Source: a virus
Strand: one strand, 5' to 3'
DNA length: 26,426 nucleotides
Virus record (IMG/VR): IMGVR_UViG_3300043436_002897
Coordinates: 1 to 26,426 of that record
Shown here: one piece after another, positions 1 to 7,767 of the stretch
Position numbering within the stretch: the first letter of the stretch is position 1
Layout of the letters: every line of letters begins with the position of its first letter
The notes under the pieces: generated by a model
What the model was told of the DNA's origin: nothing
The model's database searches: none
The model's input: only the letters and a program-made list of their open reading frames with translations
Made by a program: the position numbers and the translations under genes

Positions 1-954
1 TACATTTGCTGGCGATGGATATGCTCCAGCTACAGGACTCAATGTAGTTGTTCCTGCTGTTGAAGCTGGTTGAAAATCCCATCCTGTAATATCATTGTCT
101 ATTTGTACTTTAGTAGCATGAATAGCCATCCAATCATTAGTATTTTGAATTTTTGAATTAAAAGAAGGAGAAGAACCATTTTTAATTTTTACAAAATTTG
201 ATGCTGCATTTTGCATAAATATACAAGGAGAGGCTGTTCCTGCTATAATAGTAGAATCTTCTATAATTATTGTTTGACCTGTTCCTGTAGAAATATTTAT
301 ACCATAAGTTGTAGTAGTACTAGTGCTTCCTCGTAAAGTTGTATTATTTGTTGTTGTTACTACATTATTATTTCCTGATAATGCTAAACCATCTGAAAAT
401 GTCTGTAAAGAAGTTACATTGTTTAATGTAACTGTTACAGGATTACTACTAATTGTCATTCTTGCACTTGTACTGGCAGTTCCTGAGTATCCCATTGTCA
501 TTCTTTTTAATGTAACATTACCACTAGAGCCTACACTAAATAATGGAGAATTTGCATTTAAAAAAACAGCAGGAGAATCTATTACTAAATAATAACCTAC
601 TTGTGATGATGCATCTACTAATCCATTTGTTGCGCTAGTTGCAAGAGTCATTGATACATCTGCTATAATTGTACAAGGATTAATACTAGTAGTAGAAACA
701 TTTGGTATTAATTTTCCACCAGCTGTAGCATTAGGAGCTAGACCTATAGAAGCTTCATTAGTTATTATTCCTGTAGTAACTGTGTTTATATTTACTGTTG
801 GAGTAAAAGTGTTTAAATACACAACATCACTTGTTGTATTGGGATAAAGGGGTAAAGTAAAAGGAACTACCCATGTAGATGTAGTGCTATTCCACTCATT
901 CCAAGTAGTACTTACATTCCAGCCTGTGCTAGCTATAGCTTTATAAATAGCCAT
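1..954 (-). CDS. Tail fibre or adhesin-like structural protein, partial (runs off left edge)
   Basis: An uninterrupted reading frame of 318 codons starts at the ATG at 954-952 and is still open at base 1, so the C terminus is missing. The translation begins MAIYKAIASTGWNV and is rich in Thr, Ser, Asn, Val and Ile, with alternating short hydrophobic and polar stretches (for example INTVTTGIITNEAS, TTTNNTTLRGSTSTTTYG). That composition is typical of beta-solenoid or beta-helix tail fibres and spikes, but I recognise no specific domain. It is the last visible gene of the late minus-strand block, 5 bases beyond the stop of a 55-residue ORF, and follows other Thr/Ser-rich virion-type proteins. A receptor-binding or fibre role is inference from composition and position. 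Confidence 0.75.
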   Translation of the reverse strand, partial: MAIYKAIASTGWNVSTTWNEWNSTTSTWVVPFTLPLYPNTTSDVVYLNTFTPTVNINTVTTGIITNEASIGLAPNATAGGKLIPNVSTTSINPCTIIADVSMTLATSATNGLVDASSQVGYYLVIDSPAVFLNANSPLFSVGSSGNVTLKRMTMGYSGTASTSARMTISSNPVTVTLNNVTSLQTFSDGLALSGNNNVVTTTNNTTLRGSTSTTTTYGINISTGTGQTIIIEDSTIIAGTASPCIFMQNAASNFVKIKNGSSPSFNSKIQNTNDWMAIHATKVQIDNDITGWDFQPASTAGTTTLSPVAGAYPSPANV

Positions 955-959
955 AATTT

Positions 960-1127
960 TTAATTATTAGAATTAATAAAAGCTTGTTGAGCAGCAATAC
1001 ACTCTTCAATTGTTAACCCAATTAGAAATTCATTTTTTGTACAAACATCTCCTTGATAAGATTTCATTGAAATGCTATACTTAACCTCTCCTGGGCTTAT
1101 TACAAATGTATATTTAATATCTATCAT
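960..1127 (-). CDS. Small hypothetical protein, 55 aa
   Basis: ATG at 1127-1125 and TAA at 962-960 delimit a 55-residue protein starting MIDIKYTFVISPGEVKYS and ending QQAFINSNN. It fills the space between two convincing minus-strand genes (12 bases from its upstream neighbour, 5 from the next start), which is the main reason to accept it. The N-terminal half looks beta-stranded and the C-terminal half helical (LTIEECIAAQQAFI), with two Cys residues. I do not recognise the family. A minor virion or assembly component is plausible from location only. Confidence 0.65.
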   Translation of the reverse strand: MIDIKYTFVISPGEVKYSISMKSYQGDVCTKNEFLIGLTIEECIAAQQAFINSNN

Positions 1128-1138
1128 GATTTTTTATT

Positions 1139-1384
1139 TTAAACGTAATCTAAGTGTTCTCTATCTACCCAATTAAAATCGTATCCTGACTGAGCAGAAA
1201 CAGCAGTTGTTTTAGTTACTGCACCACCAGGAGCTACCTCTAATTTTACTATTGTCCAAGCATCTATAGTGCCTTCAGGAGTGTTTAGTTTGGCAGTACC
1301 ACAATAATAAATAGTACTATCAACACTATCAACAGCAAATCTATTTTCTATACCACTAGATAATATGTTAATATTAGTACTCAT
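1139..1384 (-). CDS. Hypothetical structural-region protein, 81 aa
   Basis: Starts MSTNINILSSGIENRF and ends WVDREHLDYV. It is predicted to be mostly beta (alternating hydrophobic residues through DAWTIVKLEVAPGGAVTKTT). The start lies 2 bases past the stop of the 152-residue gene, so the two are almost certainly translationally linked. No signal peptide, membrane segment or recognised motif is visible. It is probably a small virion or tail accessory protein, by context only. Confidence 0.7.
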   Translation of the reverse strand: MSTNINILSSGIENRFAVDSVDSTIYYCGTAKLNTPEGTIDAWTIVKLEVAPGGAVTKTTAVSAQSGYDFNWVDREHLDYV

Positions 1385-1386
1385 AA

Positions 1387-1845
1387 TTATGCAGTATATA
1401 CTATTAAAAACTCTGTTCCTGCAGCATTATAAGTTATTGCGCTAAGTGTATTGTTAACAGCTCCCGCATCTATGCTTATTACTTCACCTGCCATAAGATT
1501 TGCTCCTAAAACAGTACCTGTTGCTGATCCTACATTAGCAATTGATATTGAATATACTCCTGTAGGAATTGCTGGAGTTGTCGCACTAGTTCTTAACATA
1601 GTAGGAGTAACTGTTTTAGCTGCAATAGTAGTTGGTAAAGGTTGTGAAGATGTAACAGCTTTTGCTACTCCCGACTCATTATATATAAGCTGATTACCTA
1701 TAGGACTTGCAACAGTATCTCCATTTTCATATTGAGTACCGCCTCCGCCACCACCACCTGTGCTGGAAACTAATAGAGCGCCGTCTTCATTTACAACTGC
1801 TTTATTATTTAATCTGCCTACGATGGCAACTTCTAATTGTGGCAT
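1387..1845 (-). CDS. Virion-associated protein with polyglycine hinge, 152 aa
   Basis: The N-terminal ~28 residues (MPQLEVAIVGRLNNKAVV and on) form a short beta-rich segment, followed by a run of seven glycines at about residues 31-37. A Thr/Ser/Ala-rich beta domain then continues to the C terminus (SISIANVGSATGTVLGANL, ending FLIVYTA). A short N-terminal anchor, a glycine hinge and a beta-rich outer domain is a layout common in phage fibre, decoration and adhesin subunits, where the hinge gives flexibility. I do not recognise the exact family. It lies between small structural-type genes in one transcription unit. Confidence 0.75.
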   Translation of the reverse strand: MPQLEVAIVGRLNNKAVVNEDGALLVSSTGGGGGGGTQYENGDTVASPIGNQLIYNESGVAKAVTSSQPLPTTIAAKTVTPTMLRTSATTPAIPTGVYSISIANVGSATGTVLGANLMAGEVISIDAGAVNNTLSAITYNAAGTEFLIVYTA

Positions 1846-1863
1846 AATTCAAAGGTTTTAATT

Positions 1864-2172
1864 TTACGAATTTAGTAATTTTTTTATTTCAGTGTATGAA
1901 ATATTGTTATAATTTGTTGTATCTGACGTACAAACTGCATCTATACAATGATAAATATCTCTAGTATCATAATTAGTCAAGATATCTAATTTTCTTTGAA
2001 AGTTTCTAAGATTATCATCTTCATCACAACATACGGCACCGTAAGATAATCCTGTAACAAAATTTTTTACTTGCTGACAAAACAAAGTTTTTTGTTCTAA
2101 TAAGGCGTTATTAAAATTAGTTATTTCTTCAGGACCTGAAATAACTGGATTTTGCATAAACTCTCTCGCCAT
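1864..2172 (-). CDS. Cys-rich helical protein, 102 aa
   Basis: I choose the ATG at 2172 (MAREFMQNPV) rather than an upstream TTG at 2181, because the ATG follows the stop of the preceding gene (2177-2175) with only two bases between. The protein is mainly helical with five Cys residues (FCQQ, AVCCDEDD, YHCIDAVCTS). The upstream 268-residue protein also ends in a Cys-bearing helical region, so the two may form or pack as related modules. No catalytic motif is visible. The function is unknown; a virion-component role is inferred from the surrounding late genes. Confidence 0.75.
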   Translation of the reverse strand: MAREFMQNPVISGPEEITNFNNALLEQKTLFCQQVKNFVTGLSYGAVCCDEDDNLRNFQRKLDILTNYDTRDIYHCIDAVCTSDTTNYNNISYTEIKKLLNS

Positions 2173-2174
2173 AG

Positions 2175-2981
2175 TTAACAAGTTTTACATTCTGTTACTA
2201 CTTGACAATATTTTTGTGCTGCTGTAAGAATATTTTCAGCAGTGTCATAATCTTCAATTTCAAAAGATGTTTGTATTCCATAAATGAATATTTCCATCTG
2301 GTCAACCTGTTCTTTTAATGTAGTTACTTCTGCTGAAGAACATGCATCTAAAAGTTTAAGAACAAGATTGTCTTTACAATTTAATAAATTGCAAATAAAT
2401 AATTGTATTTGAGAATTTGAATAGACTTGAGTTAAACTAGAACTTACAGTATAATTAATTATATAAATACCGTCTGATAATGTCCAATTACCGTCTGTTA
2501 ATATAGGATAAGTTTCTGCTGTAGAAGGACGTAATACTAATTCACTGAATACATCATAAGTAGCATCTACTGAAAATCCTGAAATTACTACAGGAGAACC
2601 TAAACTTTGTGAAATATTTACTGTGTAAGTTCCTCCATTATTGTTTCCTGTTCCTGTTAAAAATGCTGTGATTTTTGTTCCAGGAATGATTCCTGCACCA
2701 ACTAATGTTTGTCCTATAGCAAAAGTACCTGATCCATGTGTAGTATCTGTAAATGTAGTTCCTGAAATAATTCCTACATTACTTACTGCTACAGGTGATA
2801 CATTTCCTGTGAAATAATTGCTGACATTTATTCCTGCAGTTATTAATGTAGAAGAGCCTATATTTGGGCTTCCCCAACCTCCAACATTAGTTGTAGCATT
2901 ATATACTCCTGTAGTATCTGTAATACTAACTTTATTACATTTATTTGTTAAGGATAAAAGAGCTTTAGGTACAAGAGCCAT
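2175..2981 (-). CDS. Tail/fibre-like protein with inserted GT-rich beta module, 268 aa
   Basis: Three parts are visible. Residues ~1-65 begin MALVPKALLSLTNKCNKV, a conserved-looking N terminus. Residues ~66-135 are a glycine/threonine-rich module (GTTFTDTTHGSGTFAIGQTL, GAGIIPGTKITAF, NNGGTYTVNISQSLGSP) of the kind found repeatedly in unrelated phage tail and fibre proteins. Residues ~136-268 are beta-rich and then helical, with seven Cys residues (FICNLLNCKDN, LDACSS, KYCQVVTECKTC). The gene is separated from the 435-residue structural gene upstream by a terminator-like hairpin. A tail or fibre-attachment role is inference; the module recognition is from memory of phage protein families. Confidence 0.75.
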   Translation of the reverse strand: MALVPKALLSLTNKCNKVSITDTTGVYNATTNVGGWGSPNIGSSTLITAGINVSNYFTGNVSPVAVSNVGIISGTTFTDTTHGSGTFAIGQTLVGAGIIPGTKITAFLTGTGNNNGGTYTVNISQSLGSPVVISGFSVDATYDVFSELVLRPSTAETYPILTDGNWTLSDGIYIINYTVSSSLTQVYSNSQIQLFICNLLNCKDNLVLKLLDACSSAEVTTLKEQVDQMEIFIYGIQTSFEIEDYDTAENILTAAQKYCQVVTECKTC

Positions 2982-3002
2982 AATAAATTTATTTTATTAT
3001 AA

Positions 3003-3061
3003 AAGTATTAAAAATATAGTAGCCCACCGCATTTGTGACAGCAAATTTGCGGCAGGCTACT
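3003..3061 (-). terminator. Terminator-like hairpin after the 435-aa structural gene
   Basis: Arms AGTAGCC (3018-3024) and GGCTACT (3055-3061) pair over 7 bp. Inner arms CCGC (3027-3030)/GCGG (3049-3052) and ATTTG (3031-3035)/CAAAT (3042-3046) extend the helix. On the minus strand the hairpin follows the stop at 3076 by 14 bases and is itself followed by a T-rich stretch at 3003-3017, the classic form of an intrinsic terminator. Confidence 0.75.
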
Positions 3062-3075
3062 GTTGGGTTGGAGAA

Positions 3076-4383
3076 TTACTCGTTAAAGTCAGATGCAGCA
3101 AATCCTAATATTGTATTCAAAACATCGTAAGCATTATTAGTAGTAGATAATGTACCTACTCCACCTACATCATTAAGGTTTGCATATAATATTACATTTC
3201 CTTTACCACCATCTCTTGATACTAAACCTGTAATAGTTTCTTCCCAAGAAATATTAAGTGCTCCGTATTTAGCAGTTAAAGCTGTTACACCGCCTACACC
3301 AGGGATTTTAACTACTTGATCACGTGGAATAGAAGGTACAGCCAATTGGTTGTTTTCTCCTTCAAATCCGTAGTTCATGTACTCATCCATAGCAACTTTT
3401 TGCCATACACCTGCACCGTCTCTAGCACCATCACTTTTAACTGGAACACTTGGATCAGAAAAAGTTACAGTGAAACGATTTGCATAGTAATCACGGAAAG
3501 TGTTTACGTTAAATGGAGCAACTACTCCTGTAATACGAATACCACAGTTTCCTGGAGTTGCTACAACACCTGCTTGAGTTGCTGCAGTAGTTCCTTCTGC
3601 AACTTCTGCAGTAGCTCCTGTATAAGGAGTAGTCATAGTAAATCCTGCTGTAGTTCCTAAAGAAGCTACTTCATACATTGTACCAGCAATGTTAACATAA
3701 GTTCCTGCTGCTAAAGCTTGTCCAGCTGCTGCTGCTCCTGAACCATTAGTAAAAATAACTGCTCTAGAACCGTTAGTTACTAAAACGTGAGTAGCTACTC
3801 CTGTAAAAGCTACTTGAGCTCCTGCACATGTTGCTTCAAATTTCAAATAACCATTTGCTGGTTCTTGTGCGAAATTTTTAGTACCATTTTTTACAAGAGC
3901 CATTGCTATAGAAGCTTGTGTTCCTGCTGCACCAGAGTCAATAGGACCTGCGAACAAGCTCATAGGTTGAGAACGGTTAGCAGCATCGTTATCTCTTTTA
4001 CGGATTTTAATCCAATACTTAGTATTAAGAGATGAACTCAATGCTCCCGCTAATGTACTAGTATTATAACCAACATAAGTTACTTGTTGTACAGCAGCTT
4101 TAAATTTGCTGGTAGTCATTGACATAGTCGCCTTAGTAATCATAGGAGATTTCATCAAAGGAATTCCTGCTCCTCTACCTTGCACAACAAAGAATTTGTC
4201 TGTTGTTCCGTAACTAGCAGCGTTTAATCGACGCATCCCCATATCACACAATACTACTGCTCCTGCAGGTAAATTTGCGTCTGTTACAACACTTCCTGCT
4301 GCAACACCATTGTTTACATTTGTTACAGTTACTGCTGAGTCACTCAAAAGTACGCTGTACACGTTGTTTGCTTTTCTTAACAT
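3076..4383 (-). CDS. Phage structural protein, 435 aa
   Basis: A large soluble protein with no signal peptide or membrane segment, beginning MLRKANNVYSVLLSDSAV and ending GFAASDFNE. Residues ~200-280 are an Ala/Gly/Thr-rich beta segment (NGSGAAAAGQALAAGTYV, MTTPYTGATAEVAE) that looks like an inserted decoration domain. The flanking halves look globular and more conserved (GYNTSTLAGALSSSL, EENNQ-type and WEETITGLVSRDGGKGN stretches). Three genes downstream of the major capsid gene and followed by a strong terminator, it is probably an abundant virion protein, for example a head auxiliary or tail component. I cannot assign which; the call as structural is context plus composition. Confidence 0.8.
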   Translation of the reverse strand: MLRKANNVYSVLLSDSAVTVTNVNNGVAAGSVVTDANLPAGAVVLCDMGMRRLNAASYGTTDKFFVVQGRGAGIPLMKSPMITKATMSMTTSKFKAAVQQVTYVGYNTSTLAGALSSSLNTKYWIKIRKRDNDAANRSQPMSLFAGPIDSGAAGTQASIAMALVKNGTKNFAQEPANGYLKFEATCAGAQVAFTGVATHVLVTNGSRAVIFTNGSGAAAAGQALAAGTYVNIAGTMYEVASLGTTAGFTMTTPYTGATAEVAEGTTAATQAGVVATPGNCGIRITGVVAPFNVNTFRDYYANRFTVTFSDPSVPVKSDGARDGAGVWQKVAMDEYMNYGFEGENNQLAVPSIPRDQVVKIPGVGGVTALTAKYGALNISWEETITGLVSRDGGKGNVILYANLNDVGGVGTLSTTNNAYDVLNTILGFAASDFNE

Positions 4384-4422
4384 TTTTGTTAAATTTTAAA
4401 TTAATAATAGTTTTCTATTTAT

Positions 4423-5175
4423 TTATTCTAGTTCCTTAAAAGGTTCTACAATCTGTAATTTTTGTTCTTTGACACGTTGCAACATTAAATCTGTTGCTAT
4501 GTCTACTATCACAACATGAGTTGAATCATCTAATTCACAGTTTCTTTGATTATTTATAGTTGTTCTGTTAACTACAATATCCTCAGGATTTTTAAGATAC
4601 CTCATGTGATAATTGGTAACGTTAAAAGTTCCATCTGTGATTAGTTCATGGCGCTTTGCAGTTCTAGGAGCAGTAGGGTTGATACCTGTAGTCGATCTGC
4701 TGAATTCTGAGCGCCATACTCTAGCATCTCCGTAACTTTTGTAGAAAGGTTTTTTATACTTACTCCAATCGTAACGTTGAAACTCGTTGTGAGCTACCTG
4801 TACTATATAAGCGATGATATCATCACCTGTACGGCAGTCTGTCTTATCAATTGTACACTCTTCGAAAATTGTATACATGTGATTTGACGGTAAATCAAAG
4901 AACTTTCCATATTGGGTAACGCCAGTTTGAGATGCTGAAGGGGTTAAAGAAGCAGCGTCTTGTATTAACGCTGCCAGTCCCTGGTCTCTTATTTCAATCT
5001 CTTGAAAGCCTTTACCTTTACGGTTATTCATTTCGTCATAAAATTTCTTTACATATAACTGCTGTGCTTCTGTTAAAACAGAAGATAACTCAAAATCTTC
5101 ATATCCTGGAGAACCAAAACTAGATGATCTATCTAATTTTAACTCTAAAGAATCGGCCATTTGGTTTGCAGTCAT
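4423..5175 (-). CDS. Probable head-tail connector (ring) protein, 250 aa
   Basis: Begins MTANQMADSLELKLDRSSSF and contains SSVLTEAQQLYVKKFYDEMN, a helical N-terminal region followed by a mixed domain. It reminds me of the connector/ring proteins that sit below the portal in crAss-like virions, which show the same opening (a short helix, Gly/Ser turn, then an LTEAQ-type helix). It lies in the expected place, two genes after the major capsid protein, and its start is 10 bases from the preceding stop. The ring assignment is inference from memory of the family and gene order. A structural role in the virion is well supported. Confidence 0.8.
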   Translation of the reverse strand: MTANQMADSLELKLDRSSSFGSPGYEDFELSSVLTEAQQLYVKKFYDEMNNRKGKGFQEIEIRDQGLAALIQDAASLTPSASQTGVTQYGKFFDLPSNHMYTIFEECTIDKTDCRTGDDIIAYIVQVAHNEFQRYDWSKYKKPFYKSYGDARVWRSEFSRSTTGINPTAPRTAKRHELITDGTFNVTNYHMRYLKNPEDIVVNRTTINNQRNCELDDSTHVVIVDIATDLMLQRVKEQKLQIVEPFKELE

Positions 5176-5185
5176 AATTTAAATT

Positions 5186-6139
5186 TTATCTTTTTGACAT
5201 TTCAATTTTTGCTTTAATACGCATTTTTACTTCTTGGTTGTCAGGATTAAGAATGTAGTTTACAACATCTGTAAGGTCTCCTAATTCTGCACCATTATCT
5301 AAAGTATATCTGCGATCTGCTTTTCGAATAATTGCTCCAGCTTCTACAGCTTCTTGAACAAATATTCTTTCGTTGTATTGTGGATGATTAACAATTTCTA
5401 AGAAGTATTCAGGACGACTTTCAACGATAGTTAATACTTCGTTTTTCATCCAATCTTCTGTAGCACTTGCAGGAATTCCTCTACCTAAAGATTTAATAAA
5501 TCCTATGATAGAAGCTTTACTACTTGTAATCTCTGCGAATTTAACATAAGCATTTGCTTTTACACTTGCTTCTGCTAATTTCTGAGTAGTTACTTTTCCT
5601 TCATCTACAATCATAAACTCGTAAGTAGCTCTTGTATCTCTCTCCTCATAAGATGGAGAAATAAGATTTTTGTTACTTAAAAGTATTTGATACTTTAACA
5701 TATCCATTGGAAGATTTAAATTTAGAGTTAATCCTTCTTTTGTTAGGATTACTCTACTTCTACGATCAACTCTCCAGAAGTTTACATCTGGTGCTGCCAT
5801 AGGATTTAAATTAACTCCAATCTCTTTTTCAAAGAACTCTTTCTGAGTCATTCCTAATGGAAAAGACTCCATGTATTTTTGAATTTTAACTCGTCGTTGG
5901 TCATCCAAAATTACTTTAACTCCGCCTCCACGTGCCTCTGAATTAAGAGGAACTTGAAAACTACGTTTTACTTTGTTGTACAAAAAAGGATCCTTTTTGT
6001 TATCCTGATTTGCAACTAATAGGTTACTCCATTTACCCGATGATTCTACAGGTTTTACTTTTACAATCCTGTCTTGAAGAAAAGTACCGTATACTACTTT
6101 TTCTTCTAATTCTGCTGTCTTACTCATTTTTGCTGTCAT
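5186..6139 (-). CDS. Conserved crAss-like structural protein, 317 aa
   Basis: First gene after the major capsid gene. The ATG at 6139 gives MTAKMSKTAELEEKVV; an in-frame ATG four codons in is a possible alternative. The sequence is mixed alpha/beta and basic in places (RRVKIQKYMESF, NFWRVDRRSRVILTKEG), with a central block SLGRGIPASATEDWM, and no transmembrane segment. I recognise it only as a protein of the conserved capsid-adjacent block of crAss-like phages. A head auxiliary or head-completion role is the natural guess. A hairpin with a U-tract on the minus strand lies between it and the capsid gene, so its expression may be lower than that of the capsid. Confidence 0.8.
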   Translation of the reverse strand: MTAKMSKTAELEEKVVYGTFLQDRIVKVKPVESSGKWSNLLVANQDNKKDPFLYNKVKRSFQVPLNSEARGGGVKVILDDQRRVKIQKYMESFPLGMTQKEFFEKEIGVNLNPMAAPDVNFWRVDRRSRVILTKEGLTLNLNLPMDMLKYQILLSNKNLISPSYEERDTRATYEFMIVDEGKVTTQKLAEASVKANAYVKFAEITSSKASIIGFIKSLGRGIPASATEDWMKNEVLTIVESRPEYFLEIVNHPQYNERIFVQEAVEAGAIIRKADRRYTLDNGAELGDLTDVVNYILNPDNQEVKMRIKAKIEMSKR

Positions 6140-6156
6140 TTGTTTTTTAATTCTCT

Positions 6157-6203
6157 TTTTAAAATAACCCGTGGAAGGCGTTCAACTCTCCCACGGGGTT
6201 ATT
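6157..6203 (-). terminator. Terminator-like hairpin after the major capsid gene
   Basis: AATAACC-CGTGG (6163-6174) pairs with CCACGGGGTTATT (around 6190-6203), a ~12-bp stem with one bulge and a ~15-nt loop. On the minus strand it begins ~12 bases after the capsid stop at 6215 and is followed by TTTTAAAAAG. This fits an intrinsic terminator, possibly partial because structural genes continue downstream. Confidence 0.75.
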
Positions 6204-6214
6204 TATCATCTATA

Positions 6215-7735
6215 TTAGATAGTTGTTGTGTCTACTGAAAGACGTAGGTCAACTACTTTTGTAGGATCTTCGATCATCATACCACCCCATTTTTGGAAGT
6301 GTACTGAATAACCGTCTACTGGAGAAGCTACCATTTTTGGTGAACCTTTTCCTGCAGGGGAGAAAGGATCTCTCATACCAGGGATATAAGCCCAATTGTA
6401 ATCAGGAACTCCTTTAGGTTTAACTCGGTAGATACCAGCGTTATCGCCATAATCAAGAGCCAAGATTCTGTGAGATTCTGTGATACCTTTTCCATCAGGG
6501 TGACGTTGAGGGAAATAAACATCATCATCAAAGAAGTCAAGGATTTCTACTTGGATAACAACACCGTTGTACCATTCGTAAATATTCCATTGTGGCTCCA
6601 TTGCACCTTTAGTGTTGCTACCTCCTAAGTTTCCAGCATCTGTGTTTTTGAACAAGAATTTATCAGAGATAACTGTAAATTTACCTGTACCAGTTTTAGC
6701 TTGGATTTGTTTAGAGATTTCGATAGCACCGAACTCACCTGTTAACAAGTGGATAACACGTTTTCCACGCTCGATTTTACCAACACCCATATCCAACAAC
6801 ATTTCCAAATGCCAATCAAGGTCATAAGTATTGTAGTAGTGAACGTTAGAAGGAGCGATTTGAGAAAAGAAACCAGCACCTGATTCAACAGCATACTTAG
6901 TTTTATCGTCTTTGTTCAAATATTTGTGGTCAGCTGTCCAGTTTTTCTTACCGTACATCAACATACGTGCGAACATTTCTTCACATTGGTGATGTGCAAC
7001 TAAATCTTGGTAGTTAATCCAAATAGACTCTTGTTGTCCTTTATAGTTAAAACCAAATTCAAGTGGCTCATTTTTACCTTTGTTAATTGTGTTACCTGCT
7101 ACTTCATATTCCATACGCATTGTAGACGGACGGTTTTCCATTCTCCAAGGAGATGTGAAGTAAGGTTTAGCACCTTGGTAAGAAAGAGTCGAAGGAGACA
7201 AAGAGTAGAATTTAGACCAACGTGTACCAATTGCTAATTCGTCAGAAGGAACAGATTTAGTGTTGTTGTCAGATACTAATTCAACTTCAACTTTGTAACG
7301 AGAACCAGCTTCGATAACTCGTTTTACCAATAAATGATACTCATCAGAGTTACCACGTAAAACGTTAGTTTCTTCGAACAAAGGCTCGTCAAAAATCATA
7401 TAAAAACGTTGTCCGTTAGCACCTACATTTGCAGGGAAGCTAGCTGCTGACATACTTAAACCGTCAATAGTCTCAACGTCAACTAGTGGCAAGTTTTTGT
7501 CGTGTTGACCTTGCAACATCCAGTTGTAGAAACCATTTTCTTGTTCTACTTCTTTAACAGGGAAACGATCTACAAATTCACGTAACTTACCTTGCAAGTT
7601 AGTTTTGTAGATTTGCTTGATCACATTAGAGATCAATTGCGGTTTTTGCTGATACAATGAATGGAAGTGATTATCAGTCACCAAACCATTGTAATCTTTA
7701 GCTTCATACCGTTGTAACGGGAGTAATTGAGCCAT
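6215..7735 (-). CDS. Major capsid protein, 506 aa
   Basis: The length and sequence match what I know of crAss-like major capsid proteins (HK97 fold, ~500 residues). It opens MAQLLPLQRYEAKDYNGL, with an N-terminal helical region (HSLYQQKPQLISNVI), then mixed alpha/beta domains (RFYMIFDEPLFEETNVLRG, WINYQDLVAHHQCEEMFARM, VIHLLTGEFGAIEISKQI) and a C-terminal section with YGDNAGIYRVKPKGVPDYNW. It follows the portal and a scaffold-like gene and is closed by a terminator. The reading frame carries more strand-symmetric, codon-biased sequence than its neighbours, as expected for a very highly expressed gene. The assembled shell encloses the phage DNA. Confidence 0.93.
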   Translation of the reverse strand: MAQLLPLQRYEAKDYNGLVTDNHFHSLYQQKPQLISNVIKQIYKTNLQGKLREFVDRFPVKEVEQENGFYNWMLQGQHDKNLPLVDVETIDGLSMSAASFPANVGANGQRFYMIFDEPLFEETNVLRGNSDEYHLLVKRVIEAGSRYKVEVELVSDNNTKSVPSDELAIGTRWSKFYSLSPSTLSYQGAKPYFTSPWRMENRPSTMRMEYEVAGNTINKGKNEPLEFGFNYKGQQESIWINYQDLVAHHQCEEMFARMLMYGKKNWTADHKYLNKDDKTKYAVESGAGFFSQIAPSNVHYYNTYDLDWHLEMLLDMGVGKIERGKRVIHLLTGEFGAIEISKQIQAKTGTGKFTVISDKFLFKNTDAGNLGGSNTKGAMEPQWNIYEWYNGVVIQVEILDFFDDDVYFPQRHPDGKGITESHRILALDYGDNAGIYRVKPKGVPDYNWAYIPGMRDPFSPAGKGSPKMVASPVDGYSVHFQKWGGMMIEDPTKVVDLRLSVDTTTI

Positions 7736-7767
7736 TTTTTGTTTGTTTTAAATTATTAATTAATTAT

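Noticed and set aside
323-592. Plus-strand ORF of 89 codons near the left edge
   Set aside because: It is antisense to a 318-codon open frame that is in register with its neighbours.
3316-4035. Plus-strand Ser/Cys-rich ORFs opposite the 435-aa gene
   Set aside because: Shadow frames of an Ala/Thr/Gly-rich minus-strand gene; composition is an artefact of the opposite strand.
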